From: JAVSMW01 sp032027005
Lineage (GTDB): Bacteria > Bacillota > Thermincolia > Thermincolales > UBA2595
Direction of reading: 5' to 3'
NCBI GenBank assembly: GCA_032027005.1
Contig: JAVSMW010000007.1
Coordinates: 202,450-247,453, forward strand
Length of the DNA: 45,004 nt
Positions 23,982 to 31,905 of the stretch are shown here, piece by piece. A program made the translations under genes and the position numbers. Positions within the stretch are counted from its first letter, which is position 1, and every line of letters begins with the position of its first letter. The notes below the pieces were generated by a model. It did not search any database. It was not told where the DNA came from and saw only the letters and a program-made list of their open reading frames with translations.

Positions 23982-25739
23982 TCAAGTAGATTTATATTTC
24001 TTCAATTTATTTAAAACCGTTGTATGAGATATGCCAAGAACTTCGCCGGTACGGCGCGAGTTTTTGTATTTCCTGAATGCTTTTAAGATAAGCTCTTTTT
24101 CTTTTTCTTCCAAAAACTCTCTAAGCTGCGGGATGTTTTCGTCAAACTCCTGATAAGAGAGTACATCTGCATTTTCATTGTTGTTTTCTATATTACTTTG
24201 CATCGTTTCCAAAAATTCACGTACACCGATAACATCTCCAGCACTAATCAGGATTAAGCGCTCTAAGACATTTCTGAGTTCCCTGACATTACCAGGCCAC
24301 TGATAATCGATAAAATGCCTTAACAGCTGGGATGTAACAACTTTCTTGCTCTTATATCTTTTATTTAACTGCCCGAGAAAATACTCTGTCAGGGCAGGGA
24401 TGTCCTCTAACCTCTCGCGCAAAGGCGGAATCATAATAGGAATTACGTTAAGGCGATAATACAGGTCAGATCTAAACCTATTTTCTTGCACCATCTCGGT
24501 AAGGTATTTATTACTGGCGGCAATTATCCGCACATTGACTTTAATTACATTCACGCCGCCTAACCGGATAAACTCTCCATCCTGCAGGACCCGAAGAAAT
24601 TTCCCCTGCAGTTCCAAAGGCAGATCCTCAATTTCATCCAGGAACAGAGTGCCCTCGTCGGCTAACTCGAAGAGGCCCGGTTTCCCTAAATTACTGGCCC
24701 CGGTAAAGGCCCCTCTGGCATAACCAAATATCTCCGACTCCAGCAGATGGCCCGGCAGGGCACTGCAGTTGACTTTAAGAAATGCCCCTTGTCTTTTACT
24801 CCAGATGTGAACCAGTTTGGCCAGTACCTCTTTGCCAACACCTGATTCGCCCTGCAGCAAGACTGAGGCATTACTGTCAGCAACACGCCTGGTCAGTTCA
24901 ACTAAGTCCAGCATCTTGTGATTATTGGTAATCAGATTATGGGAACGCAATTCATCTTCCATCCGCTTGTTAAACTCAGTCCGCAGCTGACCGCTGACTT
25001 CCAGGGATTGAGCCAGCTGCTCCTGTAAATTGGTGATTTCAGACATATCTTTAACATTAGTAACAACTCTAACCACTTTTCCGGCATCGTCAAGAACCGG
25101 CGTCGAAGTTACCATGACCTCTTTACCTGTCTCTATCTTGTTCAAACCGGTAACAGTTCTCTTCTCAAGCCGCGCTCGCTTAGCTATTGGCTCATGTGAA
25201 AAATAGCCTTCTTCCTGCAGTTTGTCTATTTTTTTATTCAAATAACACTCCCTGGGAAGATCAGTAACTCTTAAGAGGGAATTATTTATTTTAACAACCT
25301 TACCCTCTCCATCGGTAATAATTATCCCGTCATGGGAAGATTCAATAATCCCCTCTAATTCCAGGTTAATTTGCTTAAAAGCTTCTAATTCAGTAACAAC
25401 TTCTTCCCATTCAGTAATATCCTTAAACACGGTGACCGCCCCTACAATTTTTCCGTTGCTTAACCAGGGAGTCCGGTCAGTCATAAAAATTTTGTCTTTG
25501 TAATAAAACTTCTGATTATAGGAGCCCTGCCCTGTTGTGATAACATTGGGCATTTGGGTGTTTGGCACTAATGCAGTAATGGGTTTTCCAATCGGGTCAT
25601 TACCTGTCTCCAGCATTTCACGGGCCCTCTGGTTACAGACAACAACCAACCCTTCTCGGTTAATGGCAATAACCCCATCATGAATGCACTCAAACAAAGA
25701 AGGGATATCTTGTTCCTTAAGCATATCCTGACCAGGCAT
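23982..25739 (-). CDS. Sigma-54-dependent PAS-PAS-AAA-Fis activator 1
   Basis: 585 residues from the ATG at 25739 (GGGGGAG upstream; earlier in-frame ATGs lack one). Two PAS domains (about 10-110 and 125-235; VIAINREGLVVVCNQRAREM, GIIITDGEGKVVKINNSLLR) suggest direct sensing of a small molecule. The AAA+ domain is intact: Walker A GESGVGKE, loop 1 GAFTGA, Walker B LFLDEIEDL, arginine fingers in FRSDLYYRL. The Fis-type helix-turn-helix ends the protein (RRTGEVLGISHTTVLNKLKK). It lies upstream of ligase gene 1, whose sigma-54 promoter it very likely controls, and downstream of the Liv transporter genes. Confidence 0.93.
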   Translation of the reverse strand: MPGQDMLKEQDIPSLFECIHDGVIAINREGLVVVCNQRAREMLETGNDPIGKPITALVPNTQMPNVITTGQGSYNQKFYYKDKIFMTDRTPWLSNGKIVGAVTVFKDITEWEEVVTELEAFKQINLELEGIIESSHDGIIITDGEGKVVKINNSLLRVTDLPRECYLNKKIDKLQEEGYFSHEPIAKRARLEKRTVTGLNKIETGKEVMVTSTPVLDDAGKVVRVVTNVKDMSEITNLQEQLAQSLEVSGQLRTEFNKRMEDELRSHNLITNNHKMLDLVELTRRVADSNASVLLQGESGVGKEVLAKLVHIWSKRQGAFLKVNCSALPGHLLESEIFGYARGAFTGASNLGKPGLFELADEGTLFLDEIEDLPLELQGKFLRVLQDGEFIRLGGVNVIKVNVRIIAASNKYLTEMVQENRFRSDLYYRLNVIPIMIPPLRERLEDIPALTEYFLGQLNKRYKSKKVVTSQLLRHFIDYQWPGNVRELRNVLERLILISAGDVIGVREFLETMQSNIENNNENADVLSYQEFDENIPQLREFLEEKEKELILKAFRKYKNSRRTGEVLGISHTTVLNKLKKYKST

Positions 25740-25759
25740 AAAACTCCCCCTTTGCCTAA

Positions 25760-25788
25760 AGTCTATCACAAATGAGGTTTTTGGACAA
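25760..25788 (-). promoter_or_regulatory. Sigma-A promoter of activator gene 1
   Basis: TTGTCC (25783-25788), a 17-bp spacer ending in TGA (extended -10) and TAGACT (25760-25765) on the minus strand, 21 bp upstream of the start codon. Confidence 0.55.
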
Positions 25789-25860
25789 ACAAAAAGGAAG
25801 CAACTCATAAGTAATAACTTACAAGTCACTCCCGGTTGATTGATACATATAATAATTCAT

Positions 25861-26038
25861 TTAATGACCGACTCCCAGGTATTGATGCTGAATTGCGGGA
25901 TTATCTGCCAGTTCCTTTGGGGTACCGGAAAATACCACCTGCCCTTTGTTTAAGACAAATACATTGTCCGCAATTTTCAGGGCCATATTGATATTTTGTT
26001 CTACCAAAAGGACTGAGACTCCCATGTTCTTCAATTCG
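25861..26038 (-). CDS. livF: LivF-type ABC ATPase, C-terminal 58 residues only
   Basis: From the N block to the TAA at 25861 the frame reads ELKNMGVSVLLVEQNINMAL, then KIADNVFVLNKGQVVFSGTP and ends QHQYLGVGH. This is the end of the ATPase LivF of branched-chain amino acid-type importers (the H-loop His is replaced by the usual EQN). The 5' part is in the gap. It belongs with the substrate-binding protein on the other side of the gap. Confidence 0.9.
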
Positions 26039-26537
26039 NNNNNNNNNNNNNNNNNNNNNNNNNNNNNNNNNNNNNNNNNNNNNNNNNNNNNNNNNNNNNN
26101 NNNNNNNNNNNNNNNNNNNNNNNNNNNNNNNNNNNNNNNNNNNNNNNNNNNNNNNNNNNNNNNNNNNNNNNNNNNNNNNNNNNNNNNNNNNNNNNNNNNN
26201 NNNNNNNNNNNNNNNNNNNNNNNNNNNNNNNNNNNNNNNNNNNNNNNNNNNNNNNNNNNNNNNNNNNNNNNNNNNNNNNNNNNNNNNNNNNNNNNNNNNN
26301 NNNNNNNNNNNNNNNNNNNNNNNNNNNNNNNNNNNNNNNNNNNNNNNNNNNNNNNNNNNNNNNNNNNNNNNNNNNNNNNNNNNNNNNNNNNNNNNNNNNN
26401 NNNNNNNNNNNNNNNNNNNNNNNNNNNNNNNNNNNNNNNNNNNNNNNNNNNNNNNNNNNNNNNNNNNNNNNNNNNNNNNNNNNNNNNNNNNNNNNNNNNN
26501 NNNNNNNNNNNNNNNNNNNNNNNNNNNNNNNNNNNNN
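26039..26537. other. Assembly gap of 499 N
   Basis: The left side is the last third of livF and the right side the first part of the substrate-binding protein, same strand. A complete Liv operon would need the rest of the binding protein plus livH, livM, livG and the start of livF, about 3 kb, so the stated size is probably wrong. Confidence 0.85.
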
Positions 26538-27626
26538 CAGTTTCAGTTTGTCAGAGGTATCTCCTTTGAGAGCTTCCAGGCTTTCGGCAATAATCCGGGC
26601 GGTATCGTAACCTTCAACTGCTTCACCGCTTGGCTCCTTGCCATACTTTTTCTTAAAGTCTGCAATAAATTTTTTGTTTTCCGGGGTATCCAATGTCAAT
26701 TGCCAATACAAGCTGCCCTTTACTCCCTCAACGGCAGGTCCCTGAGCCTGGCGAACATCTTCAGCATTCAGCCAGCCGGAGCCATTTAACGGAATATCCT
26801 TGTTCAGCCCAAATTCAGCATACTGCTGAACGAAACGAACTGCATCTGTACCGGCAAAGAAAGCATACACGGCATCAGGCTTAGCTTTTTTGATTTCCTG
26901 CAGATAAGTCCCAAAATCATTGGTCCCCAGTGCCGGCCAAGCTTCACCTACAACTGTGCCGCCGGCAGCTTTAAAGCCTTTCAAAAACCCATTGATATGC
27001 TCTTTACCGGCAACATAATTTGAACCAATAATGAAAACGTTTTTACCCAGATTTTCATATGTCCACTTACCATTAGGATAGTTCACCTGTTCATTGGTAA
27101 AAGACGCTCTGTATAGATAATCGCTCTTCTTTTCTCTGGTCAGTGCGGCAGCTCCGGCATGCGCTACCAGGAAAGGCACTTTGTTCTGATCAGTGTAATC
27201 TCTGATAGCAATGGCTATTGCACTGTTGGCAACCCCAGCCAGCATTTCAACCTTATCGGATTCCGCTAATTTTTTGGCCTTACGCAGCCCTGCCTGCGGG
27301 TCGTTTTCTTCATCTTCCTCAAGCAGCTTAATTTCACGGCCACCGGCCTTCCAGCCAATTTCGTCAAAATACATTTTCATGCCATTAACCAGGTTTTCAC
27401 CTAAAGTCGCGAAGACACTGGACTTAGGCACAATCAGACCAATTTTGAAGGGCTCGGCTGAACTGCCGGAAGCACCGCTATTGCTATTGCTGTTGCTGTC
27501 ACTGCTGCTGTTACTGCCGCTATTGGTGCTGCCACCGCCGCATCCCGCCAGGGGCAATACTATTATACTTAGTACTGCAATCACTAATACTATTTTACTG
27601 ATCTTTAAATTGTTTAATTTAATCAC
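26538..27626 (-). CDS. Liv-type ABC substrate-binding lipoprotein, C-terminus in gap
   Basis: 363 visible residues from a GTG start at 27626 (AAGGAGG, 12 nt). A lipoprotein signal peptide ends in the lipobox LPLAGC (Cys about residue 29) followed by a Ser/Asn/Gly linker. Then a periplasmic-binding-protein fold of the LivK/HAAT type: FKIGLIVPKSSVFATLGENL, YDTARIIAESLEALKG. In aromatic degraders this type often binds benzoate-like acids, and the position between two aryl-acid ligase modules supports that here; the ligand is inferred. It should work with the permeases in the gap and LivF. Confidence 0.88.
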
Positions 27627-27881
27627 CGTCGAAAGACCTCCTTAAGTTAGTAGAATTTCTGAAAACACCAGGTAACCGGGAATCATTATTTAATTCACTT
27701 TGTTTGATTTGAGGTAAATTTTATTCTTCACCCCCCATACGAGCTGTCAATTTTCCCCTCAATCAAACAATAATTCATTTTACCAACTGAATTATTGTTA
27801 ATTATGCGTTGGTTCGACAAATTAATCTACCCTTAAAAACCCAATGGGCAAACTATTAACTTAAACGGTAGTTTTTTACGC
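27627..27881 (-). promoter_or_regulatory. Intergenic region between bamB and the binding-protein gene
   Basis: Contents: AAACGG (27863-27868) with a CAATGG 21 bp away (27842-27847) and the spacer TAGTTTTTTACGC following it, a fourth relative of the phased repeats; a hairpin CAATAATTCA/TGAATTATTG (27768-27797) with a short T tract that may end the bamB transcript; a -35-like TTGACA (27745-27750 on the minus strand) without a clear -10. An inverted ACCAAC/GTTGGT pair is at 27782 and 27808. Confidence 0.45.
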
Positions 27882-29846
27882 TCAGACCGGCTCATTGTAA
27901 ATTCCCCTCTGCTCCAAATCCTCGCCAACATAGCCCAAGTCTATTTCCTGCAAATACTCTTTAGTGGGAACGCCCTCAAGATTAAAGCCCCGGAATTTGT
28001 AATACGCATCCAGAAGCTCCTTCTCAAGCACAGGGAACCTCTTTTTCCAACTATTTTCCGGTACTTTATCGTCTTCCCTCCGCATACCTCTCCTGGCATT
28101 AAAAGCCCTGATTAAAGTCCGGTTCCTCCTGGCTATCTTTGTCAGCCCCTCTTCATCCAAAGGAAATCCGGTTGCAGCTGAAATAATCGACGGGTAATTG
28201 TGCATATGATAGGGCGGCTTCAGGTTCCATGCCGACATACCTGTACATATTCCGGCGGAGTCATCAATGTAGTGCATCCTCTCCATCCAGTCAACAAGTT
28301 CACAGCATTCCTGGATCCCGGGGTAATACGGAAAGGAGAATTCGCCGCGCGGCTCCCATTTCAAGAACCACTCTATAAATCGCTGGTCAGGAACCTGGGT
28401 CCAATCTTTGGCAAATTCCAGCCTCTCCTCCATCGTCGGAAAAGGTGACTGCGGATACTGCCCCTGAATCTGGGTAATATTTGCCTTTTCCCCAGTACTC
28501 ATCATTAGGAAGTAAATTGGGTTTAACATGCCAAGTTTGGCAGGCGCCTGCTCGTGTTTCTTAATGTTACAGTGAGCGTATTCTTCCGCGCCGTTGCCTA
28601 TCTGTTTGGCGGCCCAATAAGTGCCATTGGCTAATACATCTCCAATCCCCTCACGCCGCACAATCCTGTCAAGTAAATAGAAGAACCTCCCTTCATTATC
28701 AGAGGGCATTCCGGGAAAATCCTTGTCAGTCAATATACCGGCCTCCAACAGTTCAAGGGCAAAAGCTATAACCAGCGGTGTCGAATAACCATCCACTCCA
28801 TATTCCGTGGCCCGTTGACCTATTATAAAGCCAAATTCCAGGTCGGAGTATGCTGCCATTGTATAAGTAATTTTTGAGAAGCATTTCATGAAATATTTGG
28901 GAAGTCCCGGGACAGAAACCAATCCCCCGCACGCATTTGAGCAGTTGTAGCAGCTTACCAGCCGCGTTCGAACACTGTCTTGAATCCTCTTCCATCTCTC
29001 ATCAACTTCAGGGGTCCAAAAATCTTTTCTGCGGGTCCGGGCGTTTCCCCAATGGAAACTCTCAGTATGCCACTTTTCATCATGATATCTCATCTCCTGC
29101 GGCGCTCCGAGCCCCGCGTTATGGAGCGGTTGATACGGCTGCAGATTCTTCCCGCGGACTTTTGCATATGCCATTACTTCGTTGATTTGCTTCCACAGGT
29201 CAGCCGGGCGAGCGATATTGATATCCTTTGTCCCGCGTACAGCTATCGCCTTCAGCCCCTTATCCCCCATGACAGCGCCTAATCCAAGCCGGCTGGCACT
29301 GGACTTACCCTGCTCGATGGAAGCAAAATAAACCCTGTTTTCACCAGCCATACCAATAGCAGCCACATGAGCCTGGGGCTCCTTCAATTCTTCTCGAATC
29401 AAATCCTGTGTTTCAACAGCTCCTTTGCCCCGCAAGTGTGCAGCATCACGAATTTCAACTTGATCGTCTTTTATCCACAAGTAAACTAATTTGGGTGATT
29501 GACCGCGTATAATCACTTTGTCATAACCGGCATACTTTAATTCCGGCCCAAAGAATCCCCCCATCATTGAAAAGCCCATAAACCGGGTCTGCGGAGAAAC
29601 AGTGGTAACCACAGTCCGATTAGCACCGGTAGCAAAGGTGCCGCAAAGAAGACCTGCGCCAAATATAAGCAAATTATCAGGTGAAAAAGGCTCAACTTCG
29701 GGACCAACCCTATCCCACATTACCTTGGCGTTACTACCTAACCCTCCAAGATGGTGTTCAGTTACTCTTGGGTCGGTTTCTACCCGCTCAATGTTACCTG
29801 TGGATAAATCAATTTCTAAATTGTAGCCTGTCTCTGCATATCTCAA
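27882..29846 (-). CDS. bamB: Class II benzoyl-CoA reductase, tungsten active-site subunit
   Basis: 654 residues, aldehyde:ferredoxin oxidoreductase family. The start is a TTG at 29846 with AGGGGG 8 nt upstream, 12 nt after the stop of ligase gene 2. Residues known from the Geobacter BamB structure are at the same positions: Glu251, His255, Glu257 and His260 in EMRYHDEKWH, and Cys322 in FMKCFS. The [4Fe-4S] ligands fit Cys299, Cys302, Cys306 (CYNCSNAC) and Cys534 (AGICTG). The two pterin-binding regions are NLLIFGAGLLCGT and GAVMGDKGLKAIAVRG. It reduces benzoyl-CoA to the 1,5-dienoyl-CoA without ATP, as the catalytic part of the Bam complex. bamC-I are not in the window. Confidence 0.95.
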   Translation of the reverse strand: MRYAETGYNLEIDLSTGNIERVETDPRVTEHHLGGLGSNAKVMWDRVGPEVEPFSPDNLLIFGAGLLCGTFATGANRTVVTTVSPQTRFMGFSMMGGFFGPELKYAGYDKVIIRGQSPKLVYLWIKDDQVEIRDAAHLRGKGAVETQDLIREELKEPQAHVAAIGMAGENRVYFASIEQGKSSASRLGLGAVMGDKGLKAIAVRGTKDINIARPADLWKQINEVMAYAKVRGKNLQPYQPLHNAGLGAPQEMRYHDEKWHTESFHWGNARTRRKDFWTPEVDERWKRIQDSVRTRLVSCYNCSNACGGLVSVPGLPKYFMKCFSKITYTMAAYSDLEFGFIIGQRATEYGVDGYSTPLVIAFALELLEAGILTDKDFPGMPSDNEGRFFYLLDRIVRREGIGDVLANGTYWAAKQIGNGAEEYAHCNIKKHEQAPAKLGMLNPIYFLMMSTGEKANITQIQGQYPQSPFPTMEERLEFAKDWTQVPDQRFIEWFLKWEPRGEFSFPYYPGIQECCELVDWMERMHYIDDSAGICTGMSAWNLKPPYHMHNYPSIISAATGFPLDEEGLTKIARRNRTLIRAFNARRGMRREDDKVPENSWKKRFPVLEKELLDAYYKFRGFNLEGVPTKEYLQEIDLGYVGEDLEQRGIYNEPV

Positions 29847-29858
29847 TTTTAAAGCCCC

Positions 29859-31526
29859 CTAGACATTACCTTTTCCTGCTGCTTCTTTTTCCTCTGCCAA
29901 TTTTGCCGCTATCTGTTCACGCAAGGTCCGCTTAAGGATTTTGCCGACATTGCTCAGAGGGAAACTATCTACTATTTCCAGACGCTCGGGCAGCTTAAAT
30001 TTGGCAATGCCTTTCGTTAATAAAAAGTCAATCAGTTCCTTAAAGGTCAACATCTCACCAGGCCTCGGAATGACATAGGCACATCCCTTTTCTCCGTATA
30101 CTTCATCAGGCATAGCCACCAGGCAGCAGCTTTTCACCTTGGGATGGGCGGAAATAAACCCTTCGACTTCTTCACAGCTGATTTTTTCGCCACCACGGTT
30201 AATCAGGTCCTTAATCCGGCCTTCAGAATATATATACCGGCCGAATTTGCGCACAACATCACCCATACGGTAAAACCCTTCTTTAGTAAAGGCATGGGCA
30301 TTGGTTTCGGGAACATTATAATAGCCCCGAATCGTATAAGGTCCTCTGACAATCAGTTCTCCGGCTTCGCCGTCGGGCAGTTCATTGCCGTTCTCATCAA
30401 TGACCTTGATCTCATCATCTTCACAAACAGGAGCCCCGGAGCTATTTAATAAATGTTCCTCCTCATCATTCAGGCGGGTCAGGTTCAAAAGGCCCTCTCC
30501 GGTCCCGAATACTTCCTGGCAGATACAATGGAATTCTTCCATCAGACGCTGGCGTAAATTACCGGGCAGTTTGGCTCCGCCGGTTTGAATAACCTTCAGG
30601 GAACCTAAATCATATTTACCCAAAATGGGAGAATTAAGCCACATATTAACCAATGGGGTGGCAATAGATGTTACAGTTACCTTTTCTTTTTCAATTATCG
30701 GCCATACAGTCTCTTCGTCGGTCCCCGGAGACAGGACAACAGTACCTCCGTTGAAAAAGGCGGCCTGAAGCCCCGGCGAACCTAAAGCAAAGTTGTGGGC
30801 AATAGGTAAAATGGCCAGGTATACTGTGTCCTCACTGAACCCGGCGACTACCCCGCTGGCCTTGGAGTTTAGAACATAGTCATTATGGGTCCTCGGAATT
30901 AACTTAGGCATAGCGGTGGTTCCACCAGAAAGGAGCATCAATGTAACTTCACAGGGATCTGGGCGAAAACCTGACAAAAAGGCTTTGACCTCTTCATCTT
31001 CAGCGGGTTTTTCCAGCAGCTCGTCGAGCCCGATTTGACCAGGCTGCGGCTCACCCACAACAAAGACATATTCAAGACAGGCGGCTTCTGCCCTGATCTC
31101 TTCGGCCATTTCCCGGTAATCAAACTTTCTGTACTGGTCAGGCGCAAAGTATGCCCTGGCCCCTGAAAATTTAATAAAATGACCGATTTCTGTTTTGCGA
31201 TGGGCTGGCAGAGCCATGATAGGAATGACCCCGATTTTAACCATGGCATAATAAGCAAACACAAACTGGGGTATGTTCGGCAGTTGCAGAACCACTCTGT
31301 CCAAAGGCTTAAGACCGGTTTTCACCAGATTTGAGGCCAGGTTGTTTATTTTTTCGCCAAGCTCCGCGTAAGTATAACGCTCATTATTATAAATCAAAGC
31401 TGCTTTTGATGGATATTTTTTGATGGAATCTTCGAGCACTTCATATAAAGTACGGTCTTCCCAATATTCTTTTGCCCGGTACAGTTTTTGAAACTCTTCC
31501 GGCCAAGGCGTACATCCTGCTAACAT
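29859..31526 (-). CDS. EntE/DhbE-like aryl-acid adenylating enzyme, probable aryl-CoA ligase 2
   Basis: 555 residues, clear paralog of ligase 1 (same start MLxxCTPWPEEF). A3 is LLSGGTTAMPKLIPRTH (about 199-214), A8 YRMGDVV, catalytic Lys in SNVGKILKRTL (about 527). The pocket motif is AHNFALGSPG (243-252): Phe for Tyr and Ser for the Cys of ligase 1, so the two probably prefer different aromatic acids. Translationally close to bamB (12 nt), hence co-transcribed with the benzoyl-CoA reductase from a sigma-54 promoter. That makes a benzoate-type substrate the best guess. Confidence 0.83.
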   Translation of the reverse strand: MLAGCTPWPEEFQKLYRAKEYWEDRTLYEVLEDSIKKYPSKAALIYNNERYTYAELGEKINNLASNLVKTGLKPLDRVVLQLPNIPQFVFAYYAMVKIGVIPIMALPAHRKTEIGHFIKFSGARAYFAPDQYRKFDYREMAEEIRAEAACLEYVFVVGEPQPGQIGLDELLEKPAEDEEVKAFLSGFRPDPCEVTLMLLSGGTTAMPKLIPRTHNDYVLNSKASGVVAGFSEDTVYLAILPIAHNFALGSPGLQAAFFNGGTVVLSPGTDEETVWPIIEKEKVTVTSIATPLVNMWLNSPILGKYDLGSLKVIQTGGAKLPGNLRQRLMEEFHCICQEVFGTGEGLLNLTRLNDEEEHLLNSSGAPVCEDDEIKVIDENGNELPDGEAGELIVRGPYTIRGYYNVPETNAHAFTKEGFYRMGDVVRKFGRYIYSEGRIKDLINRGGEKISCEEVEGFISAHPKVKSCCLVAMPDEVYGEKGCAYVIPRPGEMLTFKELIDFLLTKGIAKFKLPERLEIVDSFPLSNVGKILKRTLREQIAAKLAEEKEAAGKGNV

Positions 31527-31580
31527 TTTAGATTCCTCCTATCAAGATTTGTATGAGATTTGTCTCACTCATTATAAATA

Positions 31581-31594
31581 GCAAAAAAAATACC
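31581..31594 (-). promoter_or_regulatory. Sigma-54 (-24/-12) promoter of the ligase 2-bamB operon
   Basis: Minus strand TTGGTATTTTTTTTGCT with GG (31593-31594) and GC (31581-31582) 10 bases apart. As at ligase gene 1, the -24 is the end of an inverted repeat CCAACGAA/TTCGTTGG (31593-31613). Start codon 55 bp downstream. Confidence 0.88.
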
Positions 31595-31670
31595 AACGAA
31601 CCCTTTTCGTTGGTATTTTCCTGATAATAAATTTATGGGAATCCTGTTTTTTGTTTAACAGGTCAAGATA

Positions 31671-31712
31671 AAAATTAATTGGTCGAAAAGAAACAGTGAA
31701 TGGTCAATGTTT
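31671..31712. promoter_or_regulatory. Putative activator binding site (UAS) of the ligase 2-bamB operon
   Basis: AAAATTAATTGGTC (31671-31684) and TGAATGGTCAATGTT (31697-31711) match the block before ligase gene 1 almost base for base and lie 77-118 bp upstream of the -24, the same distance. The remaining 31527-31905 gap holds the promoter and a terminator, and no gene. Confidence 0.68.
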
Positions 31713-31811
31713 AGATATAGAAAATATTGTATTTTCAAGAATAGGCGTCTTTACTGTCAAATCCCGCCACTAGAAAAAGGTGCTTGGAACAATTTCTTTC
31801 CAAACCCCCTT

Positions 31812-31856
31812 TAAAAATGGTGCGTAATGTTTCCAAGTGGAAACATTACGCACCAA
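31812..31856 (-). terminator. Terminator of sigma-54 activator gene 2
   Basis: A perfect 16-bp stem, GGTGCGTAATGTTTCC with its complement (31819-31834 / 31839-31854), a 4-base loop and TTTTT on the minus strand. Confidence 0.9.
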
Positions 31857-31905
31857 AAGTCTTCATATTGGACCTGTCGCCAAACCGAGTAAAATAATTA
31901 TCTGA

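Noticed and set aside
25946..26569. A long plus-strand frame across the N block
   Set aside because: It exists only because N codons were read through; both real ends belong to minus-strand Liv genes.
8460..27868. Phased AAAYGG units as a CRISPR array
   Set aside because: Units are only 20-21 bp apart with related rather than unique spacers, and no cas gene is present.
21990..31526. The two EntE-like genes as part of a siderophore cluster
   Set aside because: No isochorismate synthase, carrier protein, peptide synthetase or iron box is seen; regulators and neighbours are those of aromatic degradation.
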